From NCBI GenBank assembly GCA_017551675.1, contig JAFZLC010000007.1, positions 62,001 to 126,000 on the forward strand: a stretch of 64,000 nucleotides of DNA, in the 5' to 3' direction. The stretch is from Paludibacteraceae bacterium (GTDB lineage Bacteria; Bacteroidota; Bacteroidia; Bacteroidales; Paludibacteraceae). Position 1 is the stretch's first letter; each line of letters begins with the position of its first letter. Positions 37,209 through 45,662 of this stretch are shown here, one piece after another. The notes beneath the pieces were generated by a model, which saw only the letters and a list, made by a program, of their open reading frames with translations, was not told the origin of the DNA and did not search any database. The position numbers and the translations under genes are program-made.

Positions 37209-37473
37209 AAAAGAAAGGGAAACAGGGTAGTATATGTCAAAATCCAAAGTAAGGGTAATTTTTTTTCGTTGTAAAAAAATGGTCGTTCGTTGAATTTCAA
37301 ATATTTTTTTTCACATTTATTATGAAATGAGAAATAAAAATCTCATCTTTGCAGATGATGAGTAATAGGGAAAATTAAAAAGTATGAGGTTGTAAATTGT
37401 TCATTACTTTTTATTTTAGACAAGGTGATAGAGATTTTACATCGTGAATTTTTTAGTGAAAGCAGATATATTT
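37209..37473 (+). other. Upstream region of the repeat adhesin gene
   Basis: Together with the terminator this is a 385-nt gap between the OmpA-like gene and the adhesin. It is very AT-rich with no gene. CATCTTTG at 37344-37351 is one base off the TAnnTTTG box and would give a 5' UTR of about 115 nt. Nothing else is recognised. Confidence 0.35.
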
Positions 37474-40400
37474 ATGTCCTTAAATCTAATTATTGGTTCA
37501 ACCAACAAATGTAAATATTGGATGGCAATGTTGGTGCCGTTCATTATGGTGGTAAGTGCCTATTCGCAGATAGATAGATCGAACATAGACACTCCGAATC
37601 TTAGTTTTGAAAATGGTAATTTCGATGGATGGGAGTGTTATACGGGTGGATTCTATTTTGATACGTCGGACAGCACATACAAGTTTGATAGATGGAATCC
37701 AGCAGGTGCTGAAATGGGTGCGGAAAACAGAAGACATTTCAGTATAAAGAACAATGCACAGGATGTACCTGATGACAACATGCGTTGTTATTTAACATCT
37801 ACAAATCCAGAAGGAAAGATGACAGCTCGAATTGGTTCTATGGAAGCTGCTGAGAATCAAGGAGTGAAAAATGCAATGGCTGAGAGAATGGTGTATAAGT
37901 TTGTTGTAACGGAAAACACTACGCTTTTGACGTATCGTTATGCTGTTGTTATGCACTGTCCTGACTTGGTGGGTACTGGTACGGCTCGTACAGAACATAC
38001 TGGAGATCAATATCCTACATTCCAAATGAATGTAAGTTTGTATAATCCAGCTACGGGTGTTAGTTCCCTTTTGCAGTGCGGTAACTTTAAAGTAAACGCA
38101 TCTGGAACGAATAAAGTGGCCTTGAAATTGGCTGCAGACGAGGGCCAATGTCCTTCTTCTCCATTGCATAGAAATGGCGACCTCTATGAGTTCGCATACG
38201 TTCCATGGACGTATGGAAACTTTGATTTGTCTAATCACATCGGTGAGGAGGTGACCATCGAGATTATCAACCGTGACTGTTTGAGTTCCAAAACAAATAA
38301 CGCGGGTGGTGAAACCATATCAGGTGGTAAGCACCGTTCGTATGGTTATTTCTGGGCAGAGACTAGAAAATTGGAGTTGACAGTGAAAAACTGTATCAAC
38401 GAAGATGCTGTGTTCTATGCTCCAAAAGGATTTAGTAAATATGAATGGAAAAGTAAAAACAATGTTAATATAAGTGTTGACCCTAATGACCCTTCTGTTG
38501 CAACAATTGCCAACGATTTGAAGGTGCCTGGTGATGAGATCCAATGTACAATCTACAATTCTGATGATTGTAAGTCAGAAGTGAAGTTGACCGCTATTTT
38601 GGAAGAGATGAACGCCACTTTGGATTTTGATTTCGAAAATGATTGTGAGGGTCTTGTTCACTTTAAAAACATCAAGGATGACATTGTGGGAGATGAGATC
38701 TCAGGTTATTTTTGGGACTTTGGTAACGGAAAGACCTCTGCTGTGAGGGAACCGGATGCCATGTATATGGATCCAAAGGATTATAACGTGTCATTGACAG
38801 TGCAGACGGTTTTGGGATGTACTGCATCTATAGAGAAAATCGTTGATGTGCGCTATTTCCCTAAATTGAACATTTCATCTGAAAGTAGTGTGTGTCGAGG
38901 CGATACCATTAACTTGATTGCCATCGGTGCTTCTAATAAGAGTAAATATAAATGGGATACAGGCGATACGACGATGCAAATCAGAAAGAGAATAGATGCA
39001 TCGCAAGTCTTTGTGGTGGAAGTTATTGATGAGTTCTTGTGTTCCTACAAAGCAAATTTCCGTGTGTCAGTAAAGGAGAGCCCGATGTTGCTGATCAAAG
39101 GTGATGATGAGGTCTGCTTAGGTGATACGGCAACATTGACTGCCATTGAATATGGAAACACAACAGGTGAGACTGTATCCTTCATTTGGGATATTGGTAC
39201 CACTGATGCACAGATGAGGGCTCGTCCATTGCAAGATAATACAGTCTATACAGTTACGGCATCTTATAGCAATGGTTGCTATTCGGAAATGTCTAAGACC
39301 ATAAGGGTAAATCCACTTCCAGAGGTTAATATTACCGGAGATGGTTTGATTTGCCAAAATGATCCTGCTAACCTGCAGGCGAATGTCTTGTCTTCCAATG
39401 GTAGTGTGACGTATGTATGGAAAGACTTGTTTAATGGTCCTTCACGAACAGTTTATCCTGACACGACAACAGAATATTCGGTTACATGCGTGGATGAGAA
39501 AAACTGTATATCAAGACCTGCAGAGTTTACTGTAAAGGTAAAGGATTTACCTGAGGTTAAAATCACAGGTGACTCGGCTATATGCGAGGGAAAGAGCACA
39601 ACTCTGACTGTGACGGGTGTTGGCTCGAATGTGACTTGGTATGATGGCACTTCGGGACAAACAACCATTGTGCGTACGCCTACGCAAGATACAATCTATT
39701 GGGTGGAGGGTATCTCCAACAACTGTAAGGGACGTGCGGAATTTAAAGTAAAATTGTTGAATGTTCCTACCGTTTGGATTGAAGGTAACACAACTATCTG
39801 TCAGGGTGATACGACTCGATTGTATGCAAGAGGTGCTGACACTTATAGTTGGAACACTTCTGATAATACAGACTCTATTGATGTTCACCCTTATTCTATG
39901 TCAGATTATTTTGTGACAGGAACAACCACCAATGGAGGTTGTGTGGGTACGGCTTCAATAAAGGTCAATGTTAATGAGCCTCCATCAATTACAATCAGTG
40001 GTGATAGAGAGGTCTGTGATGGCGATGACGCCCAAGTATCGGTTACGGGTGCTTCTGAGTATTTCTGGAGTAACAGTGCATATGGACCGAAAATCACATT
40101 GAAAATTACTAAGGATGATACCTTGACGGTTCGTTGCATTGATGATAACTTATGCGAATCCACAGCAAAATGGACTATTAAGAAGAAAGAACTTCCAGTC
40201 CTTTCATATACTGGAGAAACTGCTGTTTGTGCAGGCCAAATTTTGACGATCACAGCATCGGGTGCCAACACATACGAATGGCAGGATGGTTCTGGAACTT
40301 CCGTCTTTAGTAAGGTCATTGAAAATGATATGGAGTTGAAGGTGAAAGGATTTATCAACGGATGTTCTTCTTCCATGTTGATCCCTGTTAGCATATTGCC

Positions 40401-42063
40401 AGTTCCTTCTTTGTGGGTATCGGGTAGTGGTGTGACGGGTGTCTGTGCAGGCGACTCTGCTTCTTTGATCGGACATGGTGCAGATTTCTATCAATGGAGT
40501 AATGGACAGAAGACAGATACAATCACGATTTATCCATCTAACTCTACAGAATATTCATTGTATGGATATACGGAGAAGGGTTGTGAGGTGATGATTCCTG
40601 TTCCTGTAAAGGTAAATCCAAACCCAATGGTTTATACAAAGGGTGATTTGAAGGCATGTAAAGGAACGTTAGCCTCTATAGAGGCAATAGATGCCAATGG
40701 AGAAACGGCAGGCTTCTCATGGAGCAGCGGAAATATCGGTTCTGTTATCACTCCGATGATTATGACTGATACCACCTTTACTGTTACTGCGGAAAACAAG
40801 TATGGATGTAAGGCAACAGCGGTACATGAGGTGGCATTGACAGAGTTGCCTGAATTGACCTATGCAGGTAAGACGACTGTGTGTCAGGGAGAGTCCACCA
40901 CAATACAAGGAGGTGGTGCCCTTACGTATAGTTGGAGTGATGGTGTGAATGAGTATAGCGGTTCTTCTATCAATATCACGCCACAAGCTAATACATTGAT
41001 TCGTATGACGGGAAGTAACGTAAGTAACTGTCCTGCTTCGATAGATATCCAAATTATCGTTCAATCATTGCCATCTATCTTTATATCGGGAGACTCGGCA
41101 GTATGTTTGGGTGAAGAGTTCTCTTTGTATGCCTCTGGTGCAGATACATACAAGTGGAATACGGGAGATGAGACATCATCCATAACGTATAATACAAGTT
41201 CCCCTGCAGAATATACTGTATATGGTACGAATGCACAAGGATGTACATCCAAGGCTAGTAAGGTGGTTCAGGTACGTCCGTCACCTGTTGTTACTATCGA
41301 AAAGGGACCACAGTCAGGTTGCCCTGGTTTGCCAGACACAGTACACTTGTATGCAAGAGGTGCAGATGTTTATAGATGGACAAGTGAGCCTTACAGCGCA
41401 AGTGTTGCATTGAATGGATTGACGGCCAACTTGGCTGCAACCATCGATGGACCAACACAAATGATTGTGGAAGGTACGGATGCATTTGGATGTAAAGGTA
41501 CAGCTAAGGTGGATGTGGATTTGATACCACGTCGTGATATAGAATTCTCTGTTTCCCCTGATTTCGTAGAAGAGGGTAGTTCGAATGTTCGATTCAATGG
41601 TGTGTATCCTAAGACCTCTAAGTGGTTCTGGGAAACAGGTGATAACATGATTGAGGAGAAGGGAGTCAATACCTCTCACTTCTATGATCCAAATGCTGCA
41701 GACTCATTTATGGTGAAGGTTCGTGCGATAGATCAATTCGGATGTGAATATACAGGAAAGGCTACTATATACACATGGCTTGATTTCTGGGCTGCGGAAG
41801 GCTTTACACCTAATGCGGATGAGTTGAACGATCGATTCAAGTTCTATGGAGGAGAGTTTATAGATGAGTTCTCGTACATCATCTTCAATAGATTGGGTGA
41901 GGTAGTCTTTGAAGGCCAAAGTATCAATGATGAGTGGGATGGAACCTTCGAGGGTAAGCCTTGTCCATGGGGAGTGTACGGCTGGTATTGTAAGTATAAG
42001 AGTGGTTATAAAGGTATCAACAAAGAGGGAGAGAGACGAGGATTTGTTTCTCTGATTAGATAA
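37474..42063 (+). CDS. T9SS type B adhesin with about twelve Ig/PKD-like repeats
   Basis: From ATG 37474 the protein has 1529 residues and a signal peptide ending VVSAYS before QIDRSN; GTG 37444 would add ten residues. Residues about 30-310 form a beta-sandwich-like N-terminal domain (LSFENGNFDGWECYTGG), followed by a PKD domain (YFWDFGNGKTSAVREP). About 463-1352 is a tandem array of Ig/PKD-like units. After one more PKD-like domain comes the CHU/gliding-type C-terminal domain (GFTPNADELNDRFKF near 1441, IIFNRLGEVVFEG, DEWDGTFEG), the type B T9SS sorting signal. It is followed by its probable partner, a PorP/SprF protein. An SprB-like adhesin role is inferred. Confidence 0.85.
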   Translation: MSLNLIIGSTNKCKYWMAMLVPFIMVVSAYSQIDRSNIDTPNLSFENGNFDGWECYTGGFYFDTSDSTYKFDRWNPAGAEMGAENRRHFSIKNNAQDVPDDNMRCYLTSTNPEGKMTARIGSMEAAENQGVKNAMAERMVYKFVVTENTTLLTYRYAVVMHCPDLVGTGTARTEHTGDQYPTFQMNVSLYNPATGVSSLLQCGNFKVNASGTNKVALKLAADEGQCPSSPLHRNGDLYEFAYVPWTYGNFDLSNHIGEEVTIEIINRDCLSSKTNNAGGETISGGKHRSYGYFWAETRKLELTVKNCINEDAVFYAPKGFSKYEWKSKNNVNISVDPNDPSVATIANDLKVPGDEIQCTIYNSDDCKSEVKLTAILEEMNATLDFDFENDCEGLVHFKNIKDDIVGDEISGYFWDFGNGKTSAVREPDAMYMDPKDYNVSLTVQTVLGCTASIEKIVDVRYFPKLNISSESSVCRGDTINLIAIGASNKSKYKWDTGDTTMQIRKRIDASQVFVVEVIDEFLCSYKANFRVSVKESPMLLIKGDDEVCLGDTATLTAIEYGNTTGETVSFIWDIGTTDAQMRARPLQDNTVYTVTASYSNGCYSEMSKTIRVNPLPEVNITGDGLICQNDPANLQANVLSSNGSVTYVWKDLFNGPSRTVYPDTTTEYSVTCVDEKNCISRPAEFTVKVKDLPEVKITGDSAICEGKSTTLTVTGVGSNVTWYDGTSGQTTIVRTPTQDTIYWVEGISNNCKGRAEFKVKLLNVPTVWIEGNTTICQGDTTRLYARGADTYSWNTSDNTDSIDVHPYSMSDYFVTGTTTNGGCVGTASIKVNVNEPPSITISGDREVCDGDDAQVSVTGASEYFWSNSAYGPKITLKITKDDTLTVRCIDDNLCESTAKWTIKKKELPVLSYTGETAVCAGQILTITASGANTYEWQDGSGTSVFSKVIENDMELKVKGFINGCSSSMLIPVSILPVPSLWVSGSGVTGVCAGDSASLIGHGADFYQWSNGQKTDTITIYPSNSTEYSLYGYTEKGCEVMIPVPVKVNPNPMVYTKGDLKACKGTLASIEAIDANGETAGFSWSSGNIGSVITPMIMTDTTFTVTAENKYGCKATAVHEVALTELPELTYAGKTTVCQGESTTIQGGGALTYSWSDGVNEYSGSSINITPQANTLIRMTGSNVSNCPASIDIQIIVQSLPSIFISGDSAVCLGEEFSLYASGADTYKWNTGDETSSITYNTSSPAEYTVYGTNAQGCTSKASKVVQVRPSPVVTIEKGPQSGCPGLPDTVHLYARGADVYRWTSEPYSASVALNGLTANLAATIDGPTQMIVEGTDAFGCKGTAKVDVDLIPRRDIEFSVSPDFVEEGSSNVRFNGVYPKTSKWFWETGDNMIEEKGVNTSHFYDPNAADSFMVKVRAIDQFGCEYTGKATIYTWLDFWAAEGFTPNADELNDRFKFYGGEFIDEFSYIIFNRLGEVVFEGQSINDEWDGTFEGKPCPWGVYGWYCKYKSGYKGINKEGERRGFVSLIR
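38862..41531 (+). repeat. Tandem array of twelve Ig/PKD-like coding repeats
   Basis: Twelve units of about 68-78 residues lie inside the adhesin. Each starts with a P-(V/I)-I-G pattern and a Cys (for example ITGDSAICEG, IEGNTTICQGD, ISGDSAVCLGE), has a central Y-W (GADTYSWNT, GANTYEWQD, GADTYKWNT) and ends with a second Cys before the last strand (NNCKG, GGCVG, QGCTS). The two Cys probably pair. Protein similarity is moderate and the DNA copies are not identical, so this is an old duplication. Confidence 0.8.
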
Positions 42064-42075
42064 AGTTGAAGAGTG

Positions 42076-43053
42076 ATGAGAAAAATTGTATTGTTTTTGT
42101 GGGCATTATGCCTCTTCGCAACAGTTCAAGCTCAGGATTATACTTTGGTTGGACATAATCTGACGCCGTTTTGCCTTAACCCTTCGTTGGCGGGTAATGC
42201 GAACGATATACGTTTTGGCCTTAGTTACAGACAGCAGTGGTTGGCTTTAGGAAATCATTATCATACAATCAGAATGTCATATGATCAGAGTTTCCATAAG
42301 AGAATCTGTTCAGTGGGTTTTGCTTATGCTTTTGATAATATGGCAAGTTCTGTGTATGCAGTGAATGAGTTTTCTCCAACTTATGCACACACATTACAAG
42401 TAAAGGAGAACCAGTTTATCCGCTTAGGTTTGCAAGGTTCTTTGTATCTCAACCATTTGTCATGGGATAAGGTTAAGTATGGAGATCAGTATGATATGAA
42501 TACTAGACGTCCGACATTAAACACCTTGGAGGAGTTTGATGATGATACTCGTGCTCATTTCGATTTCTCCGTAGGTTTATCTTATATGATTGAGAACCGT
42601 TTGACAGTGGGTGCGGCTGTATATCATGTTACAGAACCAAACAATGGCTTTATGGAGTTGAAGGATAATGTCTTGCATCGAAAATATGTCGGACATATCA
42701 ATTTCATACAAGACTTGCAATACAGTAATGGATTGTGGGGAAGAGAAAGCCTTTCTGGTAAGTATCTGTTCTTGAATGGTGCGTATCAACGTCAAGCCGA
42801 TTATCAGATGTTGAATGTGGGAGTTGGTTTGGCTTGGGATCCATTAGTGTTTGGTGTGTCTGATAAAAACAATTTGGATGGAGTGAACGTAATAGGTTTG
42901 ATGGCGGGTGGTCATTATAAAGGTGTTCAGTTCTTCTATGTGTATGATTTGTTCACCTCAAAGAAGAAGAATGGCTCATGGTCTCATGAATTTACCTTCA
43001 TCTATATAATCAAACATGTAGAGAAGTATCCTTGTCCTGTTGTATACTGGTAA
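42076..43053 (+). CDS. Type IX secretion system PorP/SprF family membrane protein
   Basis: A 325-residue outer-membrane barrel with signal peptide MRKIVLFLWALCLFATVQA. Family marks are the early YTLVGHNLTPFCLNPSLAGNANDIRFGLSYRQQW segment (N-P---G with RxQW) and HFDFSVGLSYMIENRLTVGAAVYHVTEPN. SprF of Flavobacterium is needed to export its adjacent adhesin SprB; the same arrangement here, 12 nt after a type B cargo, makes this the likely dedicated export or attachment partner. A GTG directly before the ATG is an alternative start. Confidence 0.88.
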   Translation: MRKIVLFLWALCLFATVQAQDYTLVGHNLTPFCLNPSLAGNANDIRFGLSYRQQWLALGNHYHTIRMSYDQSFHKRICSVGFAYAFDNMASSVYAVNEFSPTYAHTLQVKENQFIRLGLQGSLYLNHLSWDKVKYGDQYDMNTRRPTLNTLEEFDDDTRAHFDFSVGLSYMIENRLTVGAAVYHVTEPNNGFMELKDNVLHRKYVGHINFIQDLQYSNGLWGRESLSGKYLFLNGAYQRQADYQMLNVGVGLAWDPLVFGVSDKNNLDGVNVIGLMAGGHYKGVQFFYVYDLFTSKKKNGSWSHEFTFIYIIKHVEKYPCPVVYW

Positions 43054-43117
43054 TTCTTTGCAAACAATAGAGGTTTTCTAGGGTAAAACGCCCTCTTAGA
43101 TTCATAATAAAAAAGAG

Positions 43118-43158
43118 AAAAGGCATATACATTCTTGCTGCGATGTATATGCCTTTTT
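43118..43158. terminator. Bidirectional terminator between SprF-like gene and pfk
   Basis: Perfect 15-bp stem AAAAGGCATATACAT (43118-43132) / ATGTATATGCCTTTT (43143-43157) with a 10-nt loop. It has T-runs on both strands, so it can end both convergent transcripts. Confidence 0.88.
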
Positions 43159-43195
43159 GTTTTGCTGAATATTCAGAGAGTCCCTTTTGCCCTGA

Positions 43196-44527
43196 TTAGT
43201 TAGAGGACTTCATGTTTCTCATTTCCATTGGTTGCCCGGTCGCTTCTACAACACTCCACCAGAATTCACTTTCAAGATTGACCTTCTTGCGTTGTGATGT
43301 GGCAGTTGTGATTGGCAACAAGGTGAATGAGTTGTTCCAGTTACCTACCACAAAATCAGTACGTCCAGCCATAGCTGCATGTACCGCATTCTGGGTTAAT
43401 TGCTCACAGAACTTGCTGTCATTGGCATTAGCTGGAATGCTTCGGATAATGTAACTAGGATCAAAATATTTAACGCTAATAGGAATGTTTTTCTTGCCGA
43501 AGTAGTCGATGATTTGATTCTTCATAAAGATACCGATATCCTCATGCAATACATTGCCTGATGCATCTACCTTTCGTTCTCCTGTCATGAATTGTTGACC
43601 AGCACCTTCTGCCACCACGACAACTGCGTGCTTCTTGCTCATCAAACGTCTTTCCAAACAGTTCAAGAATCCAGTCTGACTGTCATTTTCCAAATCAAAA
43701 TTCATTTCAGGAATCAAGCAGAAGTTCACATCAGGAACCGCCAATGCAACATTGGCAGCAATAAAGCCTGAATCACGTCCCATCAACTTGATTAAAGCCA
43801 CACCGTTCTGAGCACCTTTCGCTTCGTAATGAGCATTCAAGATGATGTTTTGAGCTGAAGTGAACGCAGATTCAAATCCGAAAGACTTATCAATATAACT
43901 AATATCGTTGTCGATTGTCTTAGGAACACAAGCAATGCTGATTTTCAAACCTCTACGCTCAATCTCCTCGTAGATGTCGTGAGCTCCTCGTAGGGTACCG
44001 TCTCCTCCAACGCAGAATAGGATGTTGATGTTATTCTTTTCCAAAGTGTCAACAATCACTTCGCTTGGTTGGTTACCACGAGAAGAGGCTAACATAGATC
44101 CTCCATCTTTATGAATGTCATCCACTAAATCGGGATCTAAATTTATAAATGGCATCTGATTGACTGGATTTAAACCAGCAAAACCATATTGTACACCAAC
44201 GATGTTCTTTACACCATAACGATTCCACAAATGACATACTAGTCCGCGAATCACGTTGTTGAGGCCAGGACAAAGTCCACCGCATGTTACAATAGCAACT
44301 TTAGTTTTGGCAGGCTCAAAATAGATGAATTCTTTTGGACCAGGTTTTTCAAACGATCTTAGTTCAACTCCGTTCTTTATTGCTGTCATTACTTCCTGTA
44401 ATGAAGATGAATAAAGAACACGTTCTCCATCCTCTACGAAATCATAAATACCATCTCCTTTTACTTTCGATAATTTCAATGGAGATTTAATCTTGCATTT
44501 TCCTAAGTTTTTAACTATAAAATCCAT
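43196..44527 (-). CDS. 6-phosphofructokinase, plant/TP0108-like long form
   Basis: Phosphorylates fructose 6-phosphate in glycolysis. The 443-residue protein has CGGLCPGLNNVIRG, GGDGT (174-178), PKTIDND (202-208) and MGRDSGFIA (249-257). In this superfamily the residue after GGD distinguishes donors: Gly fits ATP, Asp fits pyrophosphate; the Lys of PKTIDND is found in PPi enzymes and in long ATP enzymes. The combination here points to an ATP-dependent long-form enzyme, but the donor is inferred. It is monocistronic with a good promoter. Confidence 0.88.
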   Translation of the reverse strand: MDFIVKNLGKCKIKSPLKLSKVKGDGIYDFVEDGERVLYSSSLQEVMTAIKNGVELRSFEKPGPKEFIYFEPAKTKVAIVTCGGLCPGLNNVIRGLVCHLWNRYGVKNIVGVQYGFAGLNPVNQMPFINLDPDLVDDIHKDGGSMLASSRGNQPSEVIVDTLEKNNINILFCVGGDGTLRGAHDIYEEIERRGLKISIACVPKTIDNDISYIDKSFGFESAFTSAQNIILNAHYEAKGAQNGVALIKLMGRDSGFIAANVALAVPDVNFCLIPEMNFDLENDSQTGFLNCLERRLMSKKHAVVVVAEGAGQQFMTGERKVDASGNVLHEDIGIFMKNQIIDYFGKKNIPISVKYFDPSYIIRSIPANANDSKFCEQLTQNAVHAAMAGRTDFVVGNWNNSFTLLPITTATSQRKKVNLESEFWWSVVEATGQPMEMRNMKSSN

Positions 44528-44554
44528 ATTCTAATCTAATTTTCCACGTCTATT

Positions 44555-44567
44555 TATAGAATTCACC
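44555..44567 (-). promoter_or_regulatory. Half copy of a recurring 5'-UTR palindrome (pfk)
   Basis: On the minus strand this reads GGTGAATTCTATA, the same as the left arm and centre of the full palindrome upstream of fabD (48325-48345) and of the glycosyltransferase (61450-61471). Its other arm is degenerate. It lies between the predicted transcription start and the start codon of pfk. Confidence 0.45.
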
Positions 44568-44579
44568 TATAATCAAATG

Positions 44580-44611
44580 CAAAGTTAAATTCCTTGCTCG
44601 ACATGAGCAAA
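44580..44611 (-). promoter_or_regulatory. pfk promoter with overlapping dyad
   Basis: On the minus strand TTTG (44608-44611) and TAACTTTG (44580-44587) with 20 nt between, a full Bacteroidetes promoter match. A perfect dyad TTGCTC-N5-GAGCAA (44594-44610) overlaps the -33 box and could be an operator; no regulator gene is adjacent. Confidence 0.7.
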
Positions 44612-44745
44612 TGATAGTTTCCTTAATTTAATGATGTGTTCTATAAAATCACTGTTTTAAAACAAATTGTATGAATTAAGGGATGATGAAATTCCTGCAT
44701 GTTCCTGGTTTCTTCAGTTTTCTTGCAATTTGTTAAACTGGCGTC

Positions 44746-44773
44746 GTAGAGACGCGGCGTGCCACGTCTCCAC
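44746..44773. repeat. GTAGAGACG-type palindromic repeat
   Basis: An imperfect 28-nt palindrome with arms GTAGAGACGCGGC and GCCACGTCTCCAC. It lies in the gap between divergent pfk and hydrolase genes with no T-run, so it is not an obvious terminator. Palindromes with GAGACG/CGTCTC cores recur between genes in many bacterial genomes. The whole gap (44528-44849) otherwise holds only promoter signals. Confidence 0.5.
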
Positions 44774-44824
44774 AAAAATGGGAACCAAAATAAATTCAAA
44801 ACAATGAATTTTGGATTTGTTTTT

Positions 44825-44832
44825 TAATTTTG
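44825..44832 (+). promoter_or_regulatory. Candidate -7 box of the hydrolase gene
   Basis: TAATTTTG, matching TAnnTTTG, 18 nt before the ATG at 44850. The -33 position has no TTTG. Confidence 0.45.
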
Positions 44833-44849
44833 TATTTAGGAACAAGATA

Positions 44850-45542
44850 ATGATTAGAATGGCAGATATATTACATTATTACATAGAACAGGGAACAGGG
44901 TTTCCTTTGATCCTTCTTCATGGTAACGGTGAAGACCATACTTATTTCGTCAATCAGATTTCTGCATTTGCACAAAACTATCATGTTTATGCGGTGGATA
45001 CCCGCGGACATGGGAAGACTCCCAGGGGAGACGCTCCATTCACTATTCGACAGTTTGCAGATGACTTATCTGCATTTATGGATAGACTACATATTGAGAA
45101 GGCTAATATCTTAGGATTTTCTGATGGTGCTAATATTGCAATGATATTTGCCCTTAAGTATTCCTCCAAAGTGAATAAACTTATTTTAAATGGGGGTAAT
45201 CTTGATGCTGGAGGTATTAAACGAACGGTTCAGTTGCCGATAGAGCTGGGATATAGAGTGGCTCGTATCTTTGCGAATAAGAGTCCTGAGGCAAAAGCTC
45301 ATGCAGAGATGTTAGGTCTGATGGTCAATGACCCTGCTATTGCTGTTGAGGAATTAGCAAAAATAGATGTCCCTACGCTTGTTATCGCAGGGACAAATGA
45401 TATGGTAAAAGAATCTCATACGCGTCTTATTGCTGATCATATAAAAAACGCAAAGTTGTGTTTGATTCACGGGAACCATTTTATTGCGAACAAGAAACCG
45501 AATGATTTTAATGTTGCAGTACTAACATTCCTTCAGACATAA
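44850..45542 (+). CDS. Alpha/beta-hydrolase, substrate unknown
   Basis: A 230-residue cytosolic hydrolase from ATG 44850 (ATG 44859 is also possible; a TTG at 44811 would place the -7 box inside the gene). The oxyanion motif is LLHGNGED, the nucleophile S91 sits in GFSDGAN, the acid D184 in AGTNDMV and the base H210 in HGNHF, a full catalytic triad. The length is minimal, with a short cap (about 115-160). Neighbours give no clue to the substrate. Confidence 0.85.
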   Translation: MIRMADILHYYIEQGTGFPLILLHGNGEDHTYFVNQISAFAQNYHVYAVDTRGHGKTPRGDAPFTIRQFADDLSAFMDRLHIEKANILGFSDGANIAMIFALKYSSKVNKLILNGGNLDAGGIKRTVQLPIELGYRVARIFANKSPEAKAHAEMLGLMVNDPAIAVEELAKIDVPTLVIAGTNDMVKESHTRLIADHIKNAKLCLIHGNHFIANKKPNDFNVAVLTFLQT

Positions 45543-45591
45543 ACGGACGAAGAATGTTTCGTTATTGATGTTGAGATTCGGAGTTGTTTTA

Positions 45592-45599
45592 TATTTTTG
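45592..45599 (+). promoter_or_regulatory. Candidate -7 box of the lipoprotein gene
   Basis: TATTTTTG, matching TAnnTTTG, 63 nt before the ATG at 45663; a TTG at 45571-45573 is 18 nt upstream. Confidence 0.5.
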
Positions 45600-45662
45600 T
45601 ATGCGAGGACATGACAAATAATTATTACTCTCTCAACTCAACTTTAATGAAATTTAATAGAT

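Noticed and set aside
37444-37473. GTG start of the repeat adhesin
   Set aside because: ATG 37474 gives a normal signal peptide; the extra ten residues are charged and unlike a signal n-region.
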